A DNA stretch of 18,710 nucleotides from Pseudomonas sp. BGr12 (lineage in GTDB: Bacteria > Pseudomonadota > Gammaproteobacteria > Pseudomonadales > Pseudomonadaceae), in the NCBI RefSeq assembly GCF_030272895.1, contig NZ_JALRNF010000063.1, forward strand, positions 1-18,710, in the 5' to 3' direction. Below, piece after piece: positions 7,537 through 14,434 of the stretch. The translations under genes were made by a program, and so were the position numbers. Numbering within the stretch: the stretch's first letter is position 1; every line of letters starts with the position of its first letter. The notes under the pieces were generated by a model. That model was not told where the DNA came from and searched no databases. It worked only from the letters and a program-made list of their open reading frames with translations.

Positions 7537-8181
7537 TCAGTCGAGCTGCTTGTTGACGTCCACCAGTAATGCGGCAATATCCTTGCGTCGTCCAGCATCG
7601 GCGCTTTCCCGTCCTTGCCGGGGCGCGGCGTGCAGTGCCTTTTGCAGGGCGGCCCTGGCTTCAGCGTAGCGCTTCTGGCGGTACAGGTGATCGCCCCAGA
7701 AGTACAGGCTGTCGATGCCGTCGGGATTGATCTGCAAGGCTTGCTTGAGCAGTTGCTCGGCCCGGTCGGCATCACCGAAGCCGATCGGCCAGCCCGGCAC
7801 CTGGTCGTACAGTGCGCCGAGGCTGGTATAGGCCGAGCCTTGCAAGGCGTTCGGGTCGAGGATCAGGGCCTTCTCAAGATCGGCCTTGGCGTCCTTGACC
7901 TTGCCCAGCGCGCCCAGCCCACCCTGGGCACCGGCCCAACTGCTGGTGACAATGCCCGACCAGATCCAGGCCTCGGCCAGTGCGGGGCGATCGCGGGTGA
8001 ACCTCGATGCCTGGGTCGCCAGTTGCGCGAAGGCGTCTTCGCGTTGCGGCTGCGGCAACTCGTATTGTATGTGTGCCCAGTTTTGCTGGATGTCGTTGAG
8101 CCGTTGCTGGTCGGCGTTGTCGAGGGCCCAGACGCTCTGGCTCAAGGCACCGAGCAACAGGCAGGCGAGGACTTTATTCAT
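7537..8181 (-). CDS. Exported TPR-repeat protein
   Basis: The protein has 214 aa. Residues 1-19 are a signal peptide (MNKVLACLLLGALSQSVWA), so it should be periplasmic. TPR-like helices occur at about 66-110 (ending LEKALILDP) and 140-187 (AEQLLKQALQINP and YAEARAALQKALHAAP). The middle segment, SAYTSLGALYDQVPGWPIGF (116-135), resembles TatT-like TPR proteins linked to TRAP transporters, but no transporter genes are nearby. The ATG overlaps the stop of the dehydrogenase gene by 4 bases. A scaffold role for periplasmic steps, or for sensing by the adjacent kinase, is possible but not shown. A longer overlapping reading frame starting near 8913 was not chosen because it would run through the dehydrogenase gene in another frame. 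Confidence 0.85.
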   Translation of the reverse strand: MNKVLACLLLGALSQSVWALDNADQQRLNDIQQNWAHIQYELPQPQREDAFAQLATQASRFTRDRPALAEAWIWSGIVTSSWAGAQGGLGALGKVKDAKADLEKALILDPNALQGSAYTSLGALYDQVPGWPIGFGDADRAEQLLKQALQINPDGIDSLYFWGDHLYRQKRYAEARAALQKALHAAPRQGRESADAGRRKDIAALLVDVNKQLD

Positions 8182-8987
8182 GGCTTGGGGTGCTCGTGGC
8201 TGGACTTGTGGCTGATGTGGCGGATCAGCGGCAACTGCTTGCGCAGGCCCCGGTCCACCAGGCTCGGCAGCAGGCTGTTGAGGCGCACGAAGAAGCGCTC
8301 CGGCCAGCCCAGGAACAGGTCGCGACGGTCGCCGGCAATGGCCTGGATGACCGCATCGGCCACCGCCTGGGGATCGTCGACGCTGGCGTTCAGCGCTGCG
8401 TTCAGGGCCTGGGCGGCCGGGCTGTTCATCGGCGTGCGGGTGGCCCTTGGGGCGACATAGAGGACACCGACCCGGGTATCGGCCAGTTCCCGGCGCAGGG
8501 CTTCGGAAAAGCCGCGCAGGGCAAACTTGCTGGCGCAGTAGCTGGCATAGCCGGGGTAGCCGATCGAGCCATAGGTGGAGCCGACATTGACCACCATGGC
8601 GCTGTCGGCCTGCTTGAGCAGCGGCAGCAACAGGCGGGTCAGGCAGATCGGCGCGCCGATGTTCACCGCCAGCATGGCGTCGATGTCGGCGTCGTCGAGC
8701 TGTTCGAGCATGGCGAAGTGGTTGATGCCGGCGGCGTTGATCAGCAGGTTGATGCCGCCCAGGGCCTGGGCGGCGGCCAGTACCTTGCGCCGGTCGCCCG
8801 CCTGCGTCAGGTCGGCGGCCACCCAGCACAGGTGCTGGGGATGGCGTTCCAGCAAGGGTGCCAGCGGCGCCTGGTGCCGCGCCACCGCCACCACCCGGGC
8901 ACCGGCGGCGCACAGGGCACTGGCGATGGCCAGGCCAATGCCACCGCTGGCGCCGGTCAGCACCACGCGGGCCTCATGCAGCTGCAT
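8178..8987 (-). CDS. Short-chain dehydrogenase/reductase (SDR)
   Basis: The protein has 269 aa, classical SDR size. It shows the nucleotide-binding T11-G-A-S-G-G-I-G18, the structural N84-A-A-G, and the catalytic S137 with Y150-x3-K154 at the standard spacing. R37 after the second beta strand hints at NADP(H). The C-terminal tail (about 223-269), basic and hydrophobic, is seen in SDRs acting on lipid-like substrates. The ATG at 8987 was chosen because TCGGAGG stands just upstream and the SDR core starts at residue 7; the frame is open to 9059 but that part has no SDR character. It overlaps the HDO gene by 14 bases and the TPR gene by 4. Its likely role is oxidation or reduction of a carbonyl in the product of this gene cluster; the substrate is unknown. 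Confidence 0.93.
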   Translation of the reverse strand: MQLHEARVVLTGASGGIGLAIASALCAAGARVVAVARHQAPLAPLLERHPQHLCWVAADLTQAGDRRKVLAAAQALGGINLLINAAGINHFAMLEQLDDADIDAMLAVNIGAPICLTRLLLPLLKQADSAMVVNVGSTYGSIGYPGYASYCASKFALRGFSEALRRELADTRVGVLYVAPRATRTPMNSPAAQALNAALNASVDDPQAVADAVIQAIAGDRRDLFLGWPERFFVRLNSLLPSLVDRGLRKQLPLIRHISHKSSHEHPKP

Positions 8988-9648
8988 GCTGAACCTCCGA
9001 GTGGCGCGGCAGGCCACGGAACATGTCGGTGTAGAGCCGGTACACCACTTTCGCGGCATGGATCACGGCGGCCTGGTCGGCGGGGTCGTCGAGCTTGTTC
9101 ATCAGCTGGCGGTAGGTCTGCATATGCTCGATATCCAGCGCGCCGTGGGAGTCCAGGTAGCTGAAGGCGCTCTGCGGCAGGGCCAGGTGCGTGCGGATGC
9201 TGCCCGCGGCATGGGTGGCCAGGGCGATGCTGGTGCCTTCGAGCACGTTGACCATACCGAACAGGCCCACCGGGTTGCCCCGGGCGATCAGGTCGTAGAG
9301 AAAACTCACCATCAGCTCGATCGGCAACGAAGGCTGGCCATCGCGCACGGCTTTGCGGTCACCGCCGCAGGCGGCGATGTCGTTGAGCACCCACTGTTCA
9401 TGGCCGTACTCTTCCTCGATGTACTCGCACACCGCCTTGCGCAGCCATTCAAGGCGAGCCGGCAGGCGCGCGCCGCAGGCCATCATCAGCGGCACCGTGT
9501 GGCGCACGTGGTAGTAGGCCTGGGCGAGGAACGCCCGGTAGCCCTCAAGGCTGACCTTGCCGGCGAGCGCGTCGAGGATGATCGGCAGGTTGAACAGTTC
9601 GTGGCGTTCCTGCTGGGTGGCTTCTTGCAGCGTGTCGAAAAAGGTCAT
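8974..9648 (-). CDS. Heme-oxygenase-like (TenA/PqqC/HDO superfamily) protein, probable metal-dependent oxidase
   Basis: The protein has 224 aa, with an all-helical pattern typical of TenA-like and iron-containing redox proteins. Likely metal ligands are an acidic cluster E78-E80 followed by H83 (EEEYGH), E137 (VLEGTS), and H168-x3-D172-x2-H175 (SHGALDIEH). As I recall, the last spacing is the same as in the diiron oxidase CADD and relatives (HDO group: CADD, SznF, UndA). A TenA thiaminase role is less likely, since there is no cysteine in the usual active-site position and no thiamine gene nearby. The ATG at 9648 follows the ligase stop with a 4-base overlap; the open frame further upstream lies inside the ligase and is not used. 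Its place between ligase and dehydrogenase points to oxidation of an acyl or amino substrate. The reaction itself is inferred. Confidence 0.85.
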   Translation of the reverse strand: MTFFDTLQEATQQERHELFNLPIILDALAGKVSLEGYRAFLAQAYYHVRHTVPLMMACGARLPARLEWLRKAVCEYIEEEYGHEQWVLNDIAACGGDRKAVRDGQPSLPIELMVSFLYDLIARGNPVGLFGMVNVLEGTSIALATHAAGSIRTHLALPQSAFSYLDSHGALDIEHMQTYRQLMNKLDDPADQAAVIHAAKVVYRLYTDMFRGLPRHSEVQHAAA

Positions 9649-11126
9649 GAGGCAGACTCCCTGGGGGCAGCGGATGCGGTCAGTCGGGCATGGAAGCGGG
9701 CGAGGATGGCTTCGCGGCGCGGGCGGCCATTGGCGGTCAGCAGGCCGTTGGCAACCGAGAAGGGTTGGTCCAGGCGAGTCCAGTCGTGGACCCGGGCATA
9801 GTCGGGCAATGCCTCGTTGGCCTGGGCCACGGCGCTGGCCAGCTCGGCGTCGGAGCAGTCGGCGCGGCGCGGCCACAGTAGCGCGTGATTGCGTGCCAGC
9901 GCCTCGCCATACACAAATGCCTGGGCGATGTGGGTGCGCTGGGTGAGTTCGGCCTCCACCCACTCCGGGTTGACGTTGCGGCCGAAACTGGTGACGAACT
10001 GATGTTTCTTGCGGCCCTTGAGGTAGAGGAAGCCCTCCGGGTCGAACTCACCGAGATCGCCGCTGGGCCACCATTGCTCGGTGAACGGCGCTTCACCCAG
10101 ATAGCCGATCAGGGTTGACCCTTTGATCAGCACTTCGCCATCCGCGGCCAGTTTCACCTGCAGGTGCGGTAGCGGCCGGCCGACGCTGCCCGGGCGCCGG
10201 GCGCCGGGCCGGTTGAGGCACACCACCGAGGCGCATTCGGACAGGCCATAGCCTTCGTAGACCGGCAACCCGACGCGCTCGGCACGTTGCAGCAAGTCCA
10301 GCGAGACGCGGGCACCGCCGACGGCGGCAAAGCGCAGCGAGCGTGGGTCGAAAGCCCGCTGTTCGGCGGCGCCCACCAGCAGTTGCAACAATTGCGGCAC
10401 CAGGATCAGGCTCTCGGGTGCGCGGCTGGCCAGGCAGGCGAGCAACGGCTCGACCTGCACGCCGCTGGCTCCCTGGATGCCGAGGGTCTGCTGGCTGGGC
10501 ACACTGAGGGTGGCTCCCGCGTAAAGCGCGGCATAGCAGCCCAGGTTTTCCAGCAGGATCGCCAGTGGCAACAGCGCCAGGTGGTGGCGCGGCGCGCAGG
10601 GTTTGCTGGCGTTATCCAGCTCCCGCGCGACCCGCAGCAGGCTGTCGGCGCTCAGGCATACGCCCTTGGGCGTGCCGGTGGTGCCGGAGGTGAAGGTCAG
10701 CTTGGCGGTGCCGCCGGGCATCCGGCCCGGCTCGCTGAAAGTGCGGCACCAGAACCTGCCGCGTTGTTCATAGCCTGCCGCACTCAACTCGGCGCCCAGT
10801 TGTGGCTCGGCAATCACCCTGGCCGCCTGGCTCTGTTGCAGGCAGTGGGCCCGTTGTGCCGGGCTGAAGAAGGGCGGCAGGGTCACGCAGGCCAGGCCTT
10901 CGAACAGCGCGGCCAGGTCCCAGAGCATGGCCTCGCTGCCGTTGTCCAGGGCCAGGGCGACGACCTGCACCTGTTCCTTGCGCAGGCATTGCTGGCGCTC
11001 GCTGACTTCGGCACACAGGGTGGCGTAGTCGATTTTCAGCCCGTCGCCCCACAGGGCGATGGCCTGGGGCGTGCGCTCGCCGTGGCTGCGCAGGACCTGC
11101 TCGAAGCGTTGCACCTCAGGCGACAT
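9645..11126 (-). CDS. AMP-dependent acyl-CoA synthetase/ligase (ANL superfamily)
   Basis: The protein has 493 aa. Motifs run in order: phosphate loop LTFTSGTTGTPKG (143-155), A5 motif Y290-E-G-Y-G-L-S-E (290-297), A7 motif W353-P-S-G-D (353-357), and hinge GRKKHQFVTSFGRNVNP (371-387), which is of the long-chain acyl-CoA synthetase kind. The enzyme should adenylate a carboxylic acid, probably a fatty acid. The C-terminal A10 motif reads LTANGRPRR, with arginine (R468) where the catalytic lysine normally stands; this could weaken adenylation or favour another acceptor. The ATG at 11126 overlaps the hemolysin-family gene by 11 bases and has a GAGGG upstream. The frame is open to 11270, but the extra part is Cys/Ala-rich shadow sequence. 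The acyl acceptor could be CoA, a carrier protein or an amine. Confidence 0.92.
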   Translation of the reverse strand: MSPEVQRFEQVLRSHGERTPQAIALWGDGLKIDYATLCAEVSERQQCLRKEQVQVVALALDNGSEAMLWDLAALFEGLACVTLPPFFSPAQRAHCLQQSQAARVIAEPQLGAELSAAGYEQRGRFWCRTFSEPGRMPGGTAKLTFTSGTTGTPKGVCLSADSLLRVARELDNASKPCAPRHHLALLPLAILLENLGCYAALYAGATLSVPSQQTLGIQGASGVQVEPLLACLASRAPESLILVPQLLQLLVGAAEQRAFDPRSLRFAAVGGARVSLDLLQRAERVGLPVYEGYGLSECASVVCLNRPGARRPGSVGRPLPHLQVKLAADGEVLIKGSTLIGYLGEAPFTEQWWPSGDLGEFDPEGFLYLKGRKKHQFVTSFGRNVNPEWVEAELTQRTHIAQAFVYGEALARNHALLWPRRADCSDAELASAVAQANEALPDYARVHDWTRLDQPFSVANGLLTANGRPRREAILARFHARLTASAAPRESAS

Positions 11127-11793
11127 GGCTGCTGCCCTCGGCGGATGACGGCAGGCCCAGGCGGCTGAACAGACCCGTGTTGCGCAAGTGCACGAAGCCT
11201 GCGCGGATGTTGCCCACGTGTACCCAGGGCCGGCTTTGGTAATAGCTGCCCCAACTGTAGCGATCGTCACCCAGGCGCGCCGGATCGGCGGCGCACAGGG
11301 TTATCGGCTTGAGCCCCAGGCGGTGAAAGCTGTTGACCAGGCCGATGTTGCCGGTGAACGCCACCCATTCCAGGCCGCCCATGGCCAGCAGGCAGGTGAG
11401 GGCGACGATGCTCAGCCGGGCATTGCCGGTGTCGCTGGCGGCCAGGTTGCCGACTTCGATAATGCTGCTGCGCTGTACCGGGTAGCCGGCCGTGGCGCTG
11501 ATCAGCGGCTCGATGGGTTGGTCCAGGTAGCGTTCCAGGAACAGCGCTTCGTCAGCTGCCCGGCGCACCCCGGCGACGGCGCAGAGCTGACCGTCGGTTG
11601 TGCTCATGCCCAGCAGCTGCGGCATGAAATGGCGGATCTCGGCGTCGTGCGCCTTGCGAAAGCGTTGCGCAATGAAGGCTTCGAAAGGCGCTCGCAGCGG
11701 GTCCCCGGGGCCTGCGCCGGCCAGGATCAGCGGTGGTGTGCCGGCCTGGCCGAAGCACAGGGGCAAAGGGATGTTCCAGTCGAAATCGGGCAT
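11116..11793 (-). CDS. Thermostable hemolysin (T_hemolysin) family protein, probable GNAT-like acyltransferase
   Basis: The protein has 225 aa and no signal peptide or membrane segment, which does not suit a secreted toxin. It carries the family signature I111-I-E-V-G-N-L-A (111-118), with a further conserved stretch at about 142-164 (WVAFTGNIGLVNSFHRLG). The layout recalls GNAT and autoinducer-synthase proteins, where a similar E-x-x-x-L-A strand precedes the acyl-CoA site. The family name comes from a Vibrio hemolysin (delta-VPH); enzymatic function is not established as far as I know. It is the first gene of the seven-gene unit, and the next gene is an acyl ligase, so acyl transfer is my inference. 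The start is the ATG at 11793, with GGGAGG upstream. Confidence 0.82.
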   Translation of the reverse strand: MPDFDWNIPLPLCFGQAGTPPLILAGAGPGDPLRAPFEAFIAQRFRKAHDAEIRHFMPQLLGMSTTDGQLCAVAGVRRAADEALFLERYLDQPIEPLISATAGYPVQRSSIIEVGNLAASDTGNARLSIVALTCLLAMGGLEWVAFTGNIGLVNSFHRLGLKPITLCAADPARLGDDRYSWGSYYQSRPWVHVGNIRAGFVHLRNTGLFSRLGLPSSAEGSSHVA

Positions 11794-11826
11794 GGGTGGA
11801 TTGCCTCCCGCAATAGCACTGGGAGG

Positions 11827-11859
11827 AGTATCCGGGGCATTTCTTAACGAAGTCTGAAG
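11827..11859 (-). promoter_or_regulatory. Candidate QseB/PmrA-like direct repeat and -10 box ahead of the seven-gene unit
   Basis: On the minus strand CTTCAG-N5-GTTAAG (11859 to 11843) matches the direct-repeat layout of QseB/PmrA boxes (CTTAAN-N5-CTTAAN) with one clear mismatch per half. It overlaps the -35 position for a GATACT -10 box (11832-11827, 4 of 6 to consensus). Transcription would start near 11820, 27 bases before the ATG. The -35 itself is poor, as expected for an activated promoter. The rest of the gap 11794-11933 shows no gene and no clear terminator after catR. Confidence 0.4.
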
Positions 11860-11933
11860 ATGCCCGGTGATGCAAGCGAAGGGCCGCAGGTGAAGCCAGC
11901 ATTACCAGCCGGCAAGCACGGGGGCCGCTGCGC

Positions 11934-12806
11934 TCAGGAGGTCACCTGGGCAATCAGTGCCAGGCAGTGCTGGACCACCGGTGTCATATCGCCCTTGCGT
12001 CGACTGAGGATGATCGGGCTGACGGCACTGGAGTCGAGCAGGGCGACGTACTCGGTATCGGTGCGATGCTGTTGCTGGACCGACGCCGGCACCAGGGTGA
12101 CGCCCAGGCCGGCGGCTACCAGGCCAATCGCCGTCTGCAGTTCGTTGGCCCACTGGCTCACCGTGATGCTCATGCCGTGCTGGGCGAACAGGCCAAGCAC
12201 GTGATCGGCGTAGCTTGGCCGCGGTCTGGCCGGGTAGAGGACGAACGGTTCATTGGCCAGTTGCGCCAGCGTCAGGGCTTGTCCGACCAGCGGATGGCCG
12301 CTGGGCAGGACCGCAACCAGCGGATCTTCGCGCAGCACTTGCTGGAGGATGGCCGGGTCGTCGATTCGCAGCCGGCCGAAGGCGATATCGATCCGGCCGT
12401 TTTTCAGCGCTTCGACCTGTTGCAGGGTGGTCATTTCGCTCAAGCCAAGCTCCAGTTCCCCGTCGCGGCGCAGCTCGCGGATCAGCTCCGGCAACACCGC
12501 GTACAGGGTCGAAGGGGCGAAGCCGATCCCGAGCCATTGGCGCTTCTTCTGGCTGATGCGCCGGGTGTTTTCGCCGATGCTCTGCAACTGCTCGAGCAGT
12601 GGGCAGATCTGTTCGTAGAAAAAGCGCCCGGCCTCGGTCAGTTGCAGTGGCCGTTCGCGAATCACCAACAGTGCGCCCAGCTCCTCTTCGAGCTGCCCGA
12701 TCTGTCGGCTCAACGGCGGCTGGGCCATGTGCAGCACCTCGGCCGCGCGGGTGAAATTGAGGGTCTCGGCCAGGACCTTGAAGTAGCGAAGGTGACGCAG
12801 CTCCAT
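11934..12806 (-). CDS. catR: LysR-type regulator CatR of the catechol ortho-cleavage operon
   Basis: The protein has 290 aa, the family length. The N-terminal helix-turn-helix lies at about 1-60 (MELRHLRYFKVLAETLNF, then AQPPLSRQIGQLEEELG). The effector-binding domain (about 90-290) carries the stretch QWLGIGFAPSTLYAVLPELI found in CatR/ClcR/BenM proteins that sense cis,cis-muconate. It is divergent from catB with a 136-base gap. The ATG at 12806 is used because the HTH begins there and GGGAGGT precedes it; the open frame continues to 13103 but antisense to catB. The operator half-site overlaps its ribosome binding site, so CatR probably limits its own synthesis. Confidence 0.96.
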   Translation of the reverse strand: MELRHLRYFKVLAETLNFTRAAEVLHMAQPPLSRQIGQLEEELGALLVIRERPLQLTEAGRFFYEQICPLLEQLQSIGENTRRISQKKRQWLGIGFAPSTLYAVLPELIRELRRDGELELGLSEMTTLQQVEALKNGRIDIAFGRLRIDDPAILQQVLREDPLVAVLPSGHPLVGQALTLAQLANEPFVLYPARPRPSYADHVLGLFAQHGMSITVSQWANELQTAIGLVAAGLGVTLVPASVQQQHRTDTEYVALLDSSAVSPIILSRRKGDMTPVVQHCLALIAQVTS

Positions 12807-12807
12807 C

Positions 12808-12822
12808 AGACCTCCCGGGTAT
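12808..12822 (+). promoter_or_regulatory. CatR recognition site (LysR-type box)
   Basis: AGAC-N7-GTAT (reverse strand ATAC-N7-GTCT) matches the ATAC-N7-GTAT interrupted palindrome of CatR/BenM/CbnR-type regulators with one mismatch. It lies right against the catR start codon and covers the catR Shine-Dalgarno. Its centre is about 65 bases upstream of the likely catB transcription start, the usual place of the high-affinity site. Confidence 0.65.
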
Positions 12823-12835
12823 GGTGGCAGACAAA

Positions 12836-12873
12836 TTTGATATTGGACGGCGCTCAGGGTCTCGCGCAATGCT
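12836..12873 (+). promoter_or_regulatory. catBCA promoter with the activation half-site
   Basis: TTGATATTGGACGG (12837-12850) holds a TTGGAC -35 candidate at 12843-12848. The -10 is weak (around CAATGCT, 12867-12873), as is normal for a promoter needing CatR and muconate. The GC-poor stretch between the operator and the start is where the CatR activation site is expected. The exact start is not fixed by sequence alone. Confidence 0.4.
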
Positions 12874-12942
12874 TGAAAAATCAAGTAAATCTTGGGTCTC
12901 GGGTCAGCCACCTGCGACCTGCATTGACGGGACAGTCGAACA

Positions 12943-14064
12943 ATGACAAACGCTGTAATCGAACGCCTGGAGGCACTGATCGTCGACCTGCCGACGATCC
13001 GCCCGCACAAGCTGGCCATGCACACCATGCAGCAGCAAACCCTGGTGATCCTGCGCCTGCGCTGCAGCGACGGGGTAGAGGGCATTGGCGAGGCCACCAC
13101 CATCGGCGGCCTGGCCTACGGGTACGAAAGCCCCGAGGGGATCAAGACCAATATCGATGCACACCTGGCCCCGGCACTGGTCGGCATGCCGGCCGACAAT
13201 ATCAACGCCGCGATGCTCAAGCTCGACAAGCTGGCCAAGGGCAACACCTTCGCCAAGTCCGCCATCGAGAGCGCCTTGCTCGATGCCCAGGGCAAACGCC
13301 TGGGGCTGCCGGTCAGCGAACTGCTCGGCGGGCGGGTGCGCGACAGCCTGGAAGTGGCCTGGACCCTGGCCAGCGGCGACACCGCCCGGGATATCGCCGA
13401 AGCCGAGCATATGCTGGAAATCCGCCGACACCGGCTGTTCAAGCTGAAGATCGGCGCCAACCCGCTGGAACAGGACCTCAAGCATGTCATCGCGATCAAG
13501 CGAGAACTGGGCGAACGGGCCAGCGTGCGGGTCGACGTCAACCAGTACTGGGACGAGTCCCAGGCCATCCGCGCGTGCCGGGTGCTGGGCGACAACGGCA
13601 TCGACCTGATCGAACAGCCGATCTCGCGGATCAACCGCAGCGGCCAGGTGCGCCTCAACCAGCGCAGTCCGGCACCGATCATGGCCGATGAGTCGATCGA
13701 GAGCGTCGAGGATGCCTTCAGCCTGGCGGCCGACGGCGCGGCCAGCATCTTCGCCCTGAAGATTGCCAAGAACGGCGGCCCCCGGGCCGTGCTGCGTACC
13801 GCGCAGATCGCCGAGGCCGCCGGTATCGCCTTGTACGGCGGGACCATGCTCGAGGGCGCGGTCGGCACCCTGGCCAGCGCCCATGCCTTCCTGACCCTGC
13901 GTCAGCTGACCTGGGGCACCGAGTTGTTCGGGCCGCTGCTGCTGACCGAGGACGTCGTGACCCGGGCCCCGGAGTACCGCGACTTCCAGCTTCATGTACC
14001 GCATACGCCAGGCTTGGGCCTGACCCTGGATGAAACGCGCCTGGCCCGTTTCGCCCGCCGCTGA
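12943..14064 (+). CDS. catB: Muconate cycloisomerase CatB
   Basis: The protein has 373 aa. It turns cis,cis-muconate into muconolactone in the cytoplasm, the second step of catechol ortho cleavage. All enolase-superfamily residues stand at the numbers known from P. putida: K167 and K169 (KLKIG), metal ligands D198, E224 and D249, K273, and E327. The N-terminal capping domain covers about 1-130. The ribosome binding site is poor (GACAG), but the ATG at 12943 gives exactly the family N-terminus. It heads catBCA and is controlled by the divergent CatR. Confidence 0.97.
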   Translation: MTNAVIERLEALIVDLPTIRPHKLAMHTMQQQTLVILRLRCSDGVEGIGEATTIGGLAYGYESPEGIKTNIDAHLAPALVGMPADNINAAMLKLDKLAKGNTFAKSAIESALLDAQGKRLGLPVSELLGGRVRDSLEVAWTLASGDTARDIAEAEHMLEIRRHRLFKLKIGANPLEQDLKHVIAIKRELGERASVRVDVNQYWDESQAIRACRVLGDNGIDLIEQPISRINRSGQVRLNQRSPAPIMADESIESVEDAFSLAADGAASIFALKIAKNGGPRAVLRTAQIAEAAGIALYGGTMLEGAVGTLASAHAFLTLRQLTWGTELFGPLLLTEDVVTRAPEYRDFQLHVPHTPGLGLTLDETRLARFARR

Positions 14065-14091
14065 ACCTGACTCGATGCAAGGAGAGAGACC

Positions 14092-14382
14092 ATGCTGTTC
14101 CACGTGAAGATGACCGTGAAGTTGCCGGTCGACATGGACCCGGCCCGGGCCGCGAAGCTCAAGGCCGACGAGAAGGAACTGGCCCAGCGCCTGCAGCGCG
14201 AGGGCACCTGGCGCCACCTGTGGCGCATCGCCGGGCATTACGCCAACTACAGCGTCTTCGACGTTGCCAGCGTCGAGGCCCTGCACGACACCTTGATGCA
14301 ACTGCCGCTGTTCCCCTACATGGACATCGAGGTCGACGGGCTGTGCCGTCACCCGTCATCCATCCACGCCGACGACCGTTGA
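14092..14382 (+). CDS. catC: Muconolactone delta-isomerase CatC
   Basis: The protein has 96 aa, the standard size. It begins MLFHVKMTVKLP and contains the conserved R-x-G-T-W-R-H-L-W-R-I-x-G block (residues 36-48). It isomerises muconolactone to 3-oxoadipate enol-lactone and forms a homodecamer in known members. It lies 27 bases after catB, with a strong AAGGAGAGAG ribosome binding site. Confidence 0.97.
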   Translation: MLFHVKMTVKLPVDMDPARAAKLKADEKELAQRLQREGTWRHLWRIAGHYANYSVFDVASVEALHDTLMQLPLFPYMDIEVDGLCRHPSSIHADDR

Positions 14383-14434
14383 CCGCCGGGCAAGCCTGGC
14401 AACTACCTGACAACAATAATTCGAGGTAATCCAA

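Noticed and set aside
7537..8913. A 458-codon reading of the TPR gene running back through the dehydrogenase gene
   Set aside because: The upstream half is the dehydrogenase gene in the wrong frame; the signal peptide at the ATG at 8181 and the 4-base overlap fix the true start.
8974..9648. Thiaminase TenA or a TenA-type transcriptional regulator
   Set aside because: There are no thiamine genes nearby, no DNA-binding motif, and the residues fit the HDO metal pattern better.
12807..13103. An N-terminal extension of CatR into the catB gene
   Set aside because: The LysR helix-turn-helix begins at the ATG at 12806 with a good ribosome binding site; the extension is antisense to catB.
12904..14352. 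A 482-codon minus-strand frame opposite catB and catC
   Set aside because: CatB and CatC are certain from active-site residues; the antisense product is Gln/Gly/Asp-rich noise.
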